Of a stretch of DNA of 51,293 nt, positions 1 through 8,934 are shown in pieces. The notes beneath the pieces are model-generated. The model was given only the letters and a program-made list of their open reading frames with translations, was not told where the DNA came from and did not search any database. A program made the position numbers and the translations under genes. The stretch is from Lysobacterales bacterium. Lineage in GTDB: Bacteria; Pseudomonadota; Gammaproteobacteria; Xanthomonadales; SZUA-36. Within the stretch, counting starts at the first letter, position 1; each line of letters starts with the position of its first letter. The stretch covers positions 1 to 51,293 of the forward strand of contig JABDPF010000014.1 in the NCBI GenBank assembly GCA_013042915.1, given 5' to 3'.

Positions 1-89
1 ACATCATGACCGTCCCCCCCGAGGAAATCGCCACGACCGTCGTCCTCGAAACCTGGGTGGGCGGAAAGAGAGTGTTCAAACGGAATTGA
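1..89 (+). CDS. C-terminal end of an amidohydrolase (partial)
   Basis: Only the last 28 codons are inside the window, read in the frame that ends at the TGA at 87-89. The tail contains the stretch VPPEEIATT followed by VLETWVGGKRVFK, the usual C-terminal strand pair of YtcJ-like metal-dependent amidohydrolases, where the chain returns to the small beta domain after the TIM barrel. The metal-binding residues lie outside the window, so substrate and activity cannot be judged. It reads in the same direction as guaB but is separated from it by a 347-base non-coding stretch with its own promoter, so it is probably a separate transcription unit. Confidence 0.6.
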   Translation, partial: IMTVPPEEIATTVVLETWVGGKRVFKRN

Positions 90-144
90 ATGGATGCAGG
101 AGCTTTTGCGCCGACCATAGCCCCGCCTTCCATCAACCATCAGC

Positions 145-284
145 AGCCCGACCGGAGTGCCCTTTACCCCCTTCCTGGGATGTCGGACTGTCGGGAACAG
201 CCGACAAGCGCCCAGGGACGGCTTGAGCGTTCGCTGGAAGGAGGTATACGCCACTCCGGTCGGGTTCAGGCGTTCGGCTTTTTT
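145..284 (+). ncRNA. Strongly structured non-coding element ending in a T-run (candidate sRNA or attenuator)
   Basis: Seen directly: bases 145-159 pair with 252-266 (15 bp, one G-U). Inside, 166-175 pairs with 236-245 (one mismatch). Apical hairpins are 182-186/201-205 plus 188-191/197-200, enclosed by 176-179/211-214, and a small one at 226-235. The T-run TTTTTT is at 279-284. Bases 199-204 and 209-212 can instead pair with 274-279 and 269-272, making a terminator-like stem directly before the T-run; this is mutually exclusive with, or pseudoknotted to, the long closing stem. A perfect AAGGAGGT (238-245) is buried in the inner stem with no start codon behind it. I do not recognise it as 4.5S, 6S, RNase P or a common riboswitch. 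It lies upstream of the likely guaB promoter, so it could be a 3' element of the amidohydrolase mRNA or an independent small RNA. Confidence 0.45.
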
Positions 285-286
285 AA

Positions 287-1897
<1,611 letters not shown>

Positions 1898-1915
1898 GTT
1901 CAAAAAGGCGCTGAC

Positions 1916-3493
1916 ATGGTAAGAGACATCCATGAACATCGAGTCCTGATCCTGGATTTCGGTTCGCAGTACACCCAGTTGATCGCGCGCCGGATCCGCG
2001 AGATCGGCGTTTACTGCGAGATCTGGCCCTGGGACTCGAAGACCAGTGACATCACCGCCTTTGCGCCCCGCGGTATCGTGCTTTCCGGCGGGCCGGAGTC
2101 GGTACATGCCGACGACGGGCCCCAGGCCCCCGCGGTGGTGTTCGAGCTGAACGTGCCGGTGCTGGGCATCTGTTACGGCCTGCACACCATGGCCCAGCAA
2201 CTGGGCGGCACCGTCGAGCCCTCCGATTTCAAGGAATTCGGCTACGCGCGTGTCACGATCGCGCAGCCCTCCCGCCTGCTGGACAATATCGAGGACCACG
2301 TCGATACCGAGGGCAGACCGCAACTCGACGTCTGGATGAGTCACGGCGACAAGGTGGTGGAACTGCCACCCGGGTTCGAACTTGTGGGGGGTACCTCCTC
2401 GGCGCCGGCCTGTGTCATCGCCGACGATGGCCGCGGATTTTACGGGGTGCAATTCCATCCCGAGGTCACGCACACCGCGCAGGGTGCGCGCATCCTCGAG
2501 CGTTTCGTGCATGACATTTGCGGCTGCGAGGAAAACTGGACCGCTCTGAACATCATCAACGACAGCGTCGCCCGGGTGCGCGAACAGGTGGGTACCGACC
2601 ACGTGATCCTGGGGCTGTCCGGCGGCGTGGATTCCAGCGTGGTTGCGGCCCTGCTGCACCAGGCCATCGGCGACCAGTTGACCTGCATCTTCGTCGACAC
2701 CGGCATGCTGCGCTACCGGGAGGGCGACCAGGTGATGGCCACGTTTGCCCGCCACATGGGCGTTCACGTGATACGGGTGGACGCCAAGGATCGCTTCCTG
2801 GGTGCGCTCAAGGGCGTCTCCGATCCCGAGGAAAAACGCAAGATCATCGGCAACCAGTTTATCGACGTGTTCGAGGAAGAGGCCGCCAGGATCGACGACG
2901 CCAAGTGGCTGGCCCAGGGCACCATCTACCCCGACGTGATCGAATCGGCCGGCGCCAAGACCGGCAAGGCGCACGTGATCAAGTCGCACCACAACGTGGG
3001 CGGGCTGCCCGATTACATGAAACTCGAGCTGGTCGAGCCCCTGCGGGAATTGTTCAAGGACGAAGTCCGCCGTATCGGGGTCGAGCTGGGCCTGCCGCGC
3101 GAAATGGTCCATCGCCATCCATTCCCGGGTCCCGGCCTGGGGGTTCGCGTGCTGGGCGAGGTGAAAGAAGAGTACGTGGACCTGCTGCAGCGGGCCGACC
3201 ACATTTTTATCGAAGAACTCGAATCCTCGGGGCTCTACGACAAGACCAGCCAGGCGTTCGCGGTGTTCCTGCCGGTGAAGTCGGTCGGTGTAACGGGTGA
3301 CCAGCGCCGCTACGAATACGTGGTCGCGCTACGCGCGGTGGAGACGATTGATTTCATGACGGCGCGCTGGGCACACTTACCGTATGATTTTCTCGAAAAA
3401 ATATCGCTACGTATTATCAATGAAATCAATGGAATATCACGCGTAGTTTATGATATTTCCGGGAAACCGCCAGCGACCATCGAGTGGGAGTAG
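1916..3493 (+). CDS. guaA: GMP synthase (glutamine-hydrolysing)
   Basis: Converts XMP to GMP using glutamine and ATP, completing the branch begun by guaB. The N-terminal class I glutamine amidotransferase domain (about 1-200) has the nucleophile Cys86 in [11 protein letters not shown] and the downstream His/Glu in QFHPEVTHT. The ATP-pyrophosphatase domain has the P-loop [13 protein letters not shown], and the C-terminal dimerisation domain ends in the canonical PPATIEWE. Length (525) is normal. Oddly, the last 30 or so codons (about 3381-3460) are about 69% A+T and use rare codons such as ATA, CTA, TCA and GTA, although the protein sequence there is conserved. Confidence 0.97.
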   Translation: MVRDIHEHRVLILDFGSQYTQLIARRIREIGVYCEIWPWDSKTSDITAFAPRGIVLSGGPESVHADDGPQAPAVVFELNVPVLGICYGLHTMAQQLGGTVEPSDFKEFGYARVTIAQPSRLLDNIEDHVDTEGRPQLDVWMSHGDKVVELPPGFELVGGTSSAPACVIADDGRGFYGVQFHPEVTHTAQGARILERFVHDICGCEENWTALNIINDSVARVREQVGTDHVILGLSGGVDSSVVAALLHQAIGDQLTCIFVDTGMLRYREGDQVMATFARHMGVHVIRVDAKDRFLGALKGVSDPEEKRKIIGNQFIDVFEEEAARIDDAKWLAQGTIYPDVIESAGAKTGKAHVIKSHHNVGGLPDYMKLELVEPLRELFKDEVRRIGVELGLPREMVHRHPFPGPGLGVRVLGEVKEEYVDLLQRADHIFIEELESSGLYDKTSQAFAVFLPVKSVGVTGDQRRYEYVVALRAVETIDFMTARWAHLPYDFLEKISLRIINEINGISRVVYDISGKPPATIEWE

Positions 3494-3499
3494 TCCACG

Positions 3500-4504
3500 G
3501 TGAACGGCACTACCCGAAAATCAGCGAAGGGCACGGGCCTGATTGACCCCCGCGTGCTGGACGGCTGGCAAGCCCTCGCCGAGACGTTTCGATCCGCGCG
3601 TCCGTTCCGGCACGTGGTTATCGACGACTTTTTCGAACCGGCCTTCTGCCGTGAAATCTGTGCGCAGTTCCCGGCGTTCAAAGACAAGGCCGCCATCAAT
3701 GAAAACAAGGAGGTCGGGGGCAAGGCGACCCAGGAGCGTGTCAGGTCGCTTGGCCCGGCTTACAAGAGCCTGGACGACCTGGTGAAGTCGGCGTCCTTCC
3801 GTGATTTGATTTCGCGCATCAGCGGGATTCCGGACCTGCAATACGACCCCTACTACTTCGGCGGGGGCACGCATGAAAACCGCCAGGGCCAGGAACTCGA
3901 CCCGCACGTGGACTTCAATTACCACCCCATCAGCCGGCAGCACCGGCGGCTCAACCTGATCGTTTACCTGAACGAAGAATGGCAGGACGAATGGGGCGGA
4001 TCGATTCAGCTGCACCGAGATCCCTACCGCCAGCCCGGGGAGGACGAGATCGTGACGGTCACCCCGCTGATGAACCGCTGCGTGATGTTTGAAACCACCG
4101 AGCATTCCTGGCACGGCTTTCAGCGCATCGACCTGCCCGAGGAGATGCGGCACCACTCGCGCCGGTCGTTTGCGCTGTACTTCTACACTACGGAACGACC
4201 GGTCGAAGAGGTTGCCGGCGAACATTCGACGATTTACGTGGAGCGCCACCTGCCCGGGCATATCCGGGCCGGCGAGGTGCTGGGCGAGAATGATCTCGAG
4301 GAAATCAAGCGCCTGATCGCACGTCGTGATCAGCATCTGAAACGACTGTACGGAAGGATAAACTCCTTGACCGGCGAACTGGCAGAACGCCGCGAGGATT
4401 CGATGGCGGAGGCGCTCAAACGCAGGATTTACGAGTTTGAGCACTCGACTTCATGGCGGGTCACGGCGCCGCTGCGCGCCGTCAGGTCCTGGTTCAAGCG
4501 ATGA
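3500..4504 (+). CDS. 2-oxoglutarate/Fe(II)-dependent oxygenase with coiled-coil tail
   Basis: Predicted non-haem iron dioxygenase of the prolyl-hydroxylase-like superfamily. The iron ligands are visible as His136-x-Asp138 (in DPHVDFNYHP) and a distal His in EHSWHGF (His205, possibly His202), followed by an Arg in RRSFALYFYT suited to bind 2-oxoglutarate. Residues about 255-315 are charged and helical, and the protein ends with the motif STSWRVTAPLR, which I know mainly as a C-terminal tail in enzymes of surface polysaccharide assembly. It starts with GTG six bases after the guaA stop and overlaps tadA by four bases (ATGA), so it is translated within the gua operon. The substrate is unknown; a sugar, lipid or protein of the cell surface is a reasonable guess from the tail and from the genes after tadA. 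Confidence 0.8.
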   Translation: MNGTTRKSAKGTGLIDPRVLDGWQALAETFRSARPFRHVVIDDFFEPAFCREICAQFPAFKDKAAINENKEVGGKATQERVRSLGPAYKSLDDLVKSASFRDLISRISGIPDLQYDPYYFGGGTHENRQGQELDPHVDFNYHPISRQHRRLNLIVYLNEEWQDEWGGSIQLHRDPYRQPGEDEIVTVTPLMNRCVMFETTEHSWHGFQRIDLPEEMRHHSRRSFALYFYTTERPVEEVAGEHSTIYVERHLPGHIRAGEVLGENDLEEIKRLIARRDQHLKRLYGRINSLTGELAERREDSMAEALKRRIYEFEHSTSWRVTAPLRAVRSWFKR

Positions 4505-4977
4505 CAAACCACGCAGCGGACCCATTTTGCTCGACGGACAGGGCGTTCATGGAGGCGGCCCTTGCGCTCGCCGAACGCGCCGAGCAGGCCGGAGAAGTGC
4601 CGGTCGGCGCGGTCGTCGTCAAGGATGGCGACATCATCGGTCACGGCTTCAACCGCGTCATTTCTCAACACGATGCCAGTGCCCACGCCGAGATCGAGGC
4701 CCTGCGCGAAGCGGGGCAGGCCTGTGGCAACTACCGTTTGCCCGGAACCGTGCTGTACGTGACGCTCGAGCCTTGCGCCATGTGCCTGGGCGCGATGCTA
4801 CACGCCCGTATCGAACGCCTGGTTTTTGCCGCCACGGACCCCAAGACCGGGGCTCTGGGCGGCGCCTTCAGCCTGCCGGACCTGCACGCGCACAACCACG
4901 TCATCACGGTGCAGGGCGGTCTGTTGGCCGATCAGGCCGGGGCGATGCTGCGGTCTTTTTTCCGGCAGAGACGTTAA
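4501..4977 (+). CDS. tadA: tRNA adenosine(34) deaminase
   Basis: Deaminates the wobble adenosine of tRNA-Arg(ACG) to inosine. The zinc-dependent deaminase signature is complete: HAE with His62 and catalytic Glu64, and PCAMC with Cys92 and Cys95. The length of 158 residues is typical when translation starts at ATG 4501, which overlaps the previous stop by four bases; an in-frame ATG at 4453 would add 16 residues inside the preceding gene and is less likely. The stretch GALGGAFSL and the C-terminal helix with LRSFFRQRR match the family. Its placement behind guaB-guaA is metabolically loose but compatible with a shared transcript. Confidence 0.95.
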   Translation: MTNHAADPFCSTDRAFMEAALALAERAEQAGEVPVGAVVVKDGDIIGHGFNRVISQHDASAHAEIEALREAGQACGNYRLPGTVLYVTLEPCAMCLGAMLHARIERLVFAATDPKTGALGGAFSLPDLHAHNHVITVQGGLLADQAGAMLRSFFRQRR

Positions 4978-4982
4978 ACGTT

Positions 4983-5001
4983 GCCGATGGCCGCCATCGG
5001 C
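4983..5001 (+). terminator. Hairpin after tadA (weak terminator candidate)
   Basis: GCCGATGG (4983-4990) pairs perfectly with CCATCGGC (4994-5001) around a 3-base loop, six bases after the tadA stop. There is no T-run. A TATAAT sequence follows at 5016-5021, without a convincing -35, and could start transcription of the next two genes; the hairpin would then mark the end of the gua operon transcript. Confidence 0.3.
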
Positions 5002-5047
5002 CGTGCCGAAACGGATATAATCACCCCCTTTTACGGGGACGGACCTC

Positions 5048-5263
5048 ATGAAATTCCTGTTGACCCTGGCGTTACTGATGCTGTCGACACCGGCCTGGGC
5101 CTATCTTGACCCCGGCACCGGCAGCATGCTCCTGCAGGTGATCCTGGGCGGTATCGCGGCTGTCGGTGTCGCGATTAAGCTGGGTTGGCACAAAATTCGT
5201 GCCGCCCTGGGTTTCGGCAAGAAAGCCGAACCGGAAGAAGAGCATAAACACAACGTTTCCTGA
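5048..5263 (+). CDS. Small secreted/membrane protein with YLDPGTGS motif
   Basis: Encodes 71 residues: a signal peptide ending at about AWA (residue 18), then AYLDPGTGSMLLQ at the mature N-terminus, a single hydrophobic helix of about 20 residues (VILGGIAAVGVAI), a short basic segment with KLGWHKIRAALGFGKK, and an acidic/His tail. I know the YLDPGTGS motif from many uncharacterised small bacterial proteins lying near surface-polysaccharide or sulfatase-type genes, but no function. It has a good start (GGACGGACCTC before ATG) and is followed 15 bases later by the kinase-like/methyltransferase gene, so the two are probably one operon. A role as a membrane subunit or anchor for the neighbouring enzymes is inference. 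Confidence 0.75.
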   Translation: MKFLLTLALLMLSTPAWAYLDPGTGSMLLQVILGGIAAVGVAIKLGWHKIRAALGFGKKAEPEEEHKHNVS

Positions 5264-5278
5264 AGTGGGTTTCCTGAG

Positions 5279-6694
5279 ATGGGCGACGACATGAAGCACG
5301 CCATCGACGCCGGTTCGTTTCGTGACCGCGACGGTCGCATCTACATCGTTGGAAATCGTATTGTCCGCGGGCTCAGCGAGGCTGCGCTGGCCGACTATCG
5401 CAAACTGGCGGCAACGAAGTTCTTCGAGCGTTTCTCCAAGGAAAGCAAACTGGTTGCAACCCGCGAGTTGCCTGCCGGGGAGGTGCCGCTTCCCGCACAC
5501 GAACAATCGCTGTGGGCCGGCTTCCTGGAGCACGACCGTGTGCCGGTGATTTCCTACGCGTACGAGTGGACCTTCGGCATGCTGCGGGACGCGGCGGTGT
5601 TGACCCTGGACCTGCTGGAAGCCGCCATCCAGGCCGACATGACATTGAAGGACGCGACGCCTTACAACGTTCAGTTCGTGGCCGGCAAGCCCGTGTTCAT
5701 CGACATACCCTCGTTTGAAACACTGCAGCCCGGATCGACCTGGGCCGGCTATCGGCAGTTTTGCGAAATGTTCTTGTTTCCCCTGTTGCTGCAAGCTTAC
5801 AAGGGCGTCGATATCCAACCGATGATGCGTTCACGCATCGACGGTGTGGGCGTGCAAACCGCCGCGCGCCTGTTCGGTGCCCGCGATCGTTTTCGCAAGG
5901 GCGTCTTCGCGCACGTGTGGTTGCAGTCCAAGCTGGATAGCCGCTACGGCGCGACCCGCAAGGACGTGAAATCCGAGCTGAAATCGGCCGGTTTCGGCAA
6001 GGAATTGATCCTGGCCAACGTGCGAAAAACCCGCAAGCTGGTGGCGGGACTGTCGTGGGGAGGCGAGGGCTCGGAGTGGGGTGGGTACGAGGAGTTTCAC
6101 AATTATTCCGAGAGCGATCACGCTTTGAAGGAGCAGTTCGTCGAGGAAAGCGTGCGAGACAGCGGAGCGCAAACGGTGTGGGACATCGGCGCCAACACCG
6201 GTCAGTTCTCACGCATCGCGGCGCGCCACGCCGACCAGGTGCTGGCGATGGACATTGACCATTTCGCCGTCGAGCGCATGTACCGGAAGAACAAGGAGGC
6301 GGGCCTCGAAAATATTCTGCCGCTGGTCCAGAACGTCTGCGATCCCTCTCCCAACTGGGGCTGGCGCAACCGCGAGCGCAGTGACCTGGCGACGCGCGCA
6401 AAACCGGACCTGGTGCTGTGCCTGGCGCTGATCCACCACGTGGTAATCACGGCCAACGTGCCGTTAGACGAGTTTGTCGCCTGGCTGGCCAGCGTGACCG
6501 ACCAGCTGGTCATCGAGTTTGTTTCCCGGGATGACGACAAGGTGAAAACCCTGCTGCGCAACAAGGAAGACAAGTACGACGACTATCACCGGGATCGCCT
6601 GGAATCAGCATTGGCGGAGCACTACGACATCCGTAAAACACGCGCCCTCGAATCGGGTAACCGCTTCATCTACTGGTGCGTGGCCTCCGGCTGA
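5279..6694 (+). CDS. Fusion of a kinase-like domain and a SAM-dependent methyltransferase (NoeA-like)
   Basis: The 471-residue protein has two parts. Residues about 1-215 resemble an atypical kinase fold: LKDATPYNVQF carries Asp125 and Asn130 in the spacing of a catalytic loop, and FIDIPSF carries Asp142 where a metal-binding Asp would sit. Residues about 285-470 form a class I methyltransferase: motif I VWDIGANTGQF (from 300), an acidic residue after strand 2 (MDID, 324-327), and LCLALIHH (380-387). Proteins with this order are usually labelled SAM-dependent methyltransferase or nodulation protein NoeA-like; the substrate is not established. It follows the YLDPGTGS gene by 15 bases, and its 3' end overlaps the convergent sulfatase-family gene by 25 bases. 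Glycan or glycolipid modification is the likely area, as inference. An in-frame ATG at 5291 is an alternative start. Confidence 0.75.
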   Translation: MGDDMKHAIDAGSFRDRDGRIYIVGNRIVRGLSEAALADYRKLAATKFFERFSKESKLVATRELPAGEVPLPAHEQSLWAGFLEHDRVPVISYAYEWTFGMLRDAAVLTLDLLEAAIQADMTLKDATPYNVQFVAGKPVFIDIPSFETLQPGSTWAGYRQFCEMFLFPLLLQAYKGVDIQPMMRSRIDGVGVQTAARLFGARDRFRKGVFAHVWLQSKLDSRYGATRKDVKSELKSAGFGKELILANVRKTRKLVAGLSWGGEGSEWGGYEEFHNYSESDHALKEQFVEESVRDSGAQTVWDIGANTGQFSRIAARHADQVLAMDIDHFAVERMYRKNKEAGLENILPLVQNVCDPSPNWGWRNRERSDLATRAKPDLVLCLALIHHVVITANVPLDEFVAWLASVTDQLVIEFVSRDDDKVKTLLRNKEDKYDDYHRDRLESALAEHYDIRKTRALESGNRFIYWCVASG

Positions 6695-8838
6695 TCGCCA
6701 TTCGCTTTTTCCACGGTCCTGATGGACTGAACCAGCGCTGCCGCTTTCCAGTTGTCCACGTCCGGTGGCTGAAGCAGCTTGTCGAATACCATTGAAACGA
6801 AATGGTAACCCGGCCTGCGGGATTCCCCGGGCAGGGGGACGCGGACTGCCTGCCAGAAGTCCTCTCCAAATTCCAGGGGGCCGCTCCGCCATGGCCTCGC
6901 GCCGTCAATGCTTACTGCCACATGCTGCTTGCCCATCCATTCGGGCACATGGAGTGAAATTTCCAGCGCCTGATGGGCCGGCTCCGGAACGGCGATCACG
7001 AAGGCAATCTGCCTTCCGGTGACCCAGGAGGACTGGTTGTTGCCCATCGATTTACGCAACCGCGCCCCGTGCACGAACCCTTTTCCGTTCGGACGGTTCA
7101 GCGGGTCGTACTGTGCCGGGACGGGCTCGGTCATGAAGATATCCGATATCGACCATACGGAGCGGTCGTTGGCCGGTTGGCCCACCGAGTACTCGGTATA
7201 AGGCACGGGGTTACCCGAATAAAAAACCGCCGTGGAATAGACGCGGAACAAGCGTTCTCGAGGAGCCTCATCATCGAAGTCGAAAACGGGCGGGGAGGAA
7301 GCGGCCTGGTCGCTCAGCGCAAGCGCCGTGGCCTTGATGTCCATAATGCTGGTGGGTTGGTCGCTGAATGCCAGGGGGTGCCGCAGGTTCTTACGCTTGA
7401 CGAGCAGGGCCGGCCGCCCGGTACCGTGGAGTCCGGGGGTGAGCGCGGTATTGAACCAATCGCCGATGGCATCGTCCGATGCCGAGTTGTGACCATGGTC
7501 CCCGGACAGGATCATCGCCGTCTGGTCATAAATACCGTTGCTTTCCAGGGCGTCCAGGAGACCGGCGATGCCCCGCAGAATGCAATGGGCCTGTTCGACA
7601 TACGCGGGCCGGTCCTTGGCGGCCTCGTCGAGTAATTGACATTGAGCATTCCACTTGGCGGGTACGTGCGTACCGATGAAGTGGTGCCACTTGTACACCG
7701 GCCGGTCATCGACCACCTGCATCTGTTGGGACCATTCCCGAATGACCGGGTCCGGGTAGGGCGATGAGCCGTCCAGGGTCGTATCGGCGAAAAACCATTC
7801 GCCGTCGTTGTGTATTTTCTCCTTGAAAAACATCGGCACGACCCGAAACAGGCTGAGGTCGGCGATCAGCCTGATCGAATACTGGGTATCCTCCCCACGG
7901 TGCCGATAGAAGCCCCGCGACTTCATGTCGTTGAACGGACGCACGACGCAGGAATCGGCCGCTTTCAGACAGATGAACCCCGATATCGGAACATAGTCGA
8001 TGCGGTATCCGGCCTTGGCCAGTTCGGCCTGGTAGCTGTTTTTCTCGATGTCGGGGATGACGGTCCGGTAATCAAAACCGGTTTTCAGGTCGAAGGATTT
8101 GCCGGTCAGCATCGTGTACATGGCCGGCGCGGTGCCCTGGTTGGTTCCCACGTTGTCGGTGTACAGGGTGAATCCCTCAAAATGCCCGGCCAGGTCCGGG
8201 TTTTCCTCGAAAACCTGCCGCACGACGTCCGCCTGCAGGCCGTCGGCAAGCAGATGGACCAGGTTGCCGACACTGGAAAAATCAAAAACGGACGCGTCGA
8301 TATTGTCTTCAGCGACGACGTTTCCGGCGGTGTCGGAGCGGCTGATAACGGGTGCCAGCAAAAGCAGGAACGAGGCGATGGGCAGGACGGCCAGCCAGCC
8401 GGGAAGCTTCGACAACCGCGCGAGCAGCCAGATGCCGAGAGGAAACGCGGCCAACCATGCAATTGCCTCGAGCCAGAATGCCCATCCGTAGGCCCGGTAG
8501 TCCACCCGTTCGCCGTTGAAAGCGCCGTAGTCGAACAGTCCATGGACCATGTTGCCCTGGATCGCGATGACAATCGCCGCGGCCAGCAGGATTCGGGCAA
8601 GCCACCATGCGGCGGGTGCGCGCAGTAGGTCGGCCATTTTCCAGGTGCTCAGGCTGATGACGAGAGTGGCCAGGGCAGCCCACAGGGCGAATGCGCCGAC
8701 TCCGAAGACCAGGTCCTCTCGATTGTGAGCCGCCACGAACACGGGCGTCGCAAAGACCAGGCCAAACCAGAACGCAAAGTGGCACGAAAAGGCGACCAAG
8801 AGCGGTTCGTGGTTCTTGTCAGGCTTGGGTTGACTCAA
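6670..8838 (-). CDS. Membrane-anchored sulfatase / alkaline-phosphatase-superfamily enzyme
   Basis: A 722-residue protein with about five N-terminal transmembrane helices (residues ~12-165) followed by a periplasmic catalytic domain of the alkaline phosphatase superfamily. Visible landmarks are Asp199 in LVHLLADGLQ (first metal ligand), Thr236 in NQGTAPAMYTML as the presumed nucleophile, His391 in HHFIGTHVP and the pair Asp447-His448 in LSGDHGHNSASD. A Thr nucleophile and a membrane anchor point to a phosphoglycol- or phosphoethanolamine-type transferase or a hydrolase rather than a classical formylglycine sulfatase, which would need C/S-x-P-x-R. A beta-rich C-terminal domain (about 590-715) could bind carbohydrate. 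It faces the methyltransferase gene tail to tail with a 25-base overlap. The exact reaction is unknown. Confidence 0.75.
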   Translation of the reverse strand: MSQPKPDKNHEPLLVAFSCHFAFWFGLVFATPVFVAAHNREDLVFGVGAFALWAALATLVISLSTWKMADLLRAPAAWWLARILLAAAIVIAIQGNMVHGLFDYGAFNGERVDYRAYGWAFWLEAIAWLAAFPLGIWLLARLSKLPGWLAVLPIASFLLLLAPVISRSDTAGNVVAEDNIDASVFDFSSVGNLVHLLADGLQADVVRQVFEENPDLAGHFEGFTLYTDNVGTNQGTAPAMYTMLTGKSFDLKTGFDYRTVIPDIEKNSYQAELAKAGYRIDYVPISGFICLKAADSCVVRPFNDMKSRGFYRHRGEDTQYSIRLIADLSLFRVVPMFFKEKIHNDGEWFFADTTLDGSSPYPDPVIREWSQQMQVVDDRPVYKWHHFIGTHVPAKWNAQCQLLDEAAKDRPAYVEQAHCILRGIAGLLDALESNGIYDQTAMILSGDHGHNSASDDAIGDWFNTALTPGLHGTGRPALLVKRKNLRHPLAFSDQPTSIMDIKATALALSDQAASSPPVFDFDDEAPRERLFRVYSTAVFYSGNPVPYTEYSVGQPANDRSVWSISDIFMTEPVPAQYDPLNRPNGKGFVHGARLRKSMGNNQSSWVTGRQIAFVIAVPEPAHQALEISLHVPEWMGKQHVAVSIDGARPWRSGPLEFGEDFWQAVRVPLPGESRRPGYHFVSMVFDKLLQPPDVDNWKAAALVQSIRTVEKANGDQPEATHQ

Positions 8839-8934
8839 GACATCCGTCCTGCCGTGCAGCTGAATCGTCTGTTTTCAGGCGACATCGTAGCTCAATCACT
8901 CGAATCAGGCATGGACCATGGCAACAAACCGGCT

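Noticed and set aside
145-284. SRP (4.5S), 6S, ZTP or other named RNA class for the structured element
   Set aside because: The diagnostic conserved strings of those classes that I know are absent (for example the SRP GGAA tetraloop with AGCAGCC), so no family name is given.
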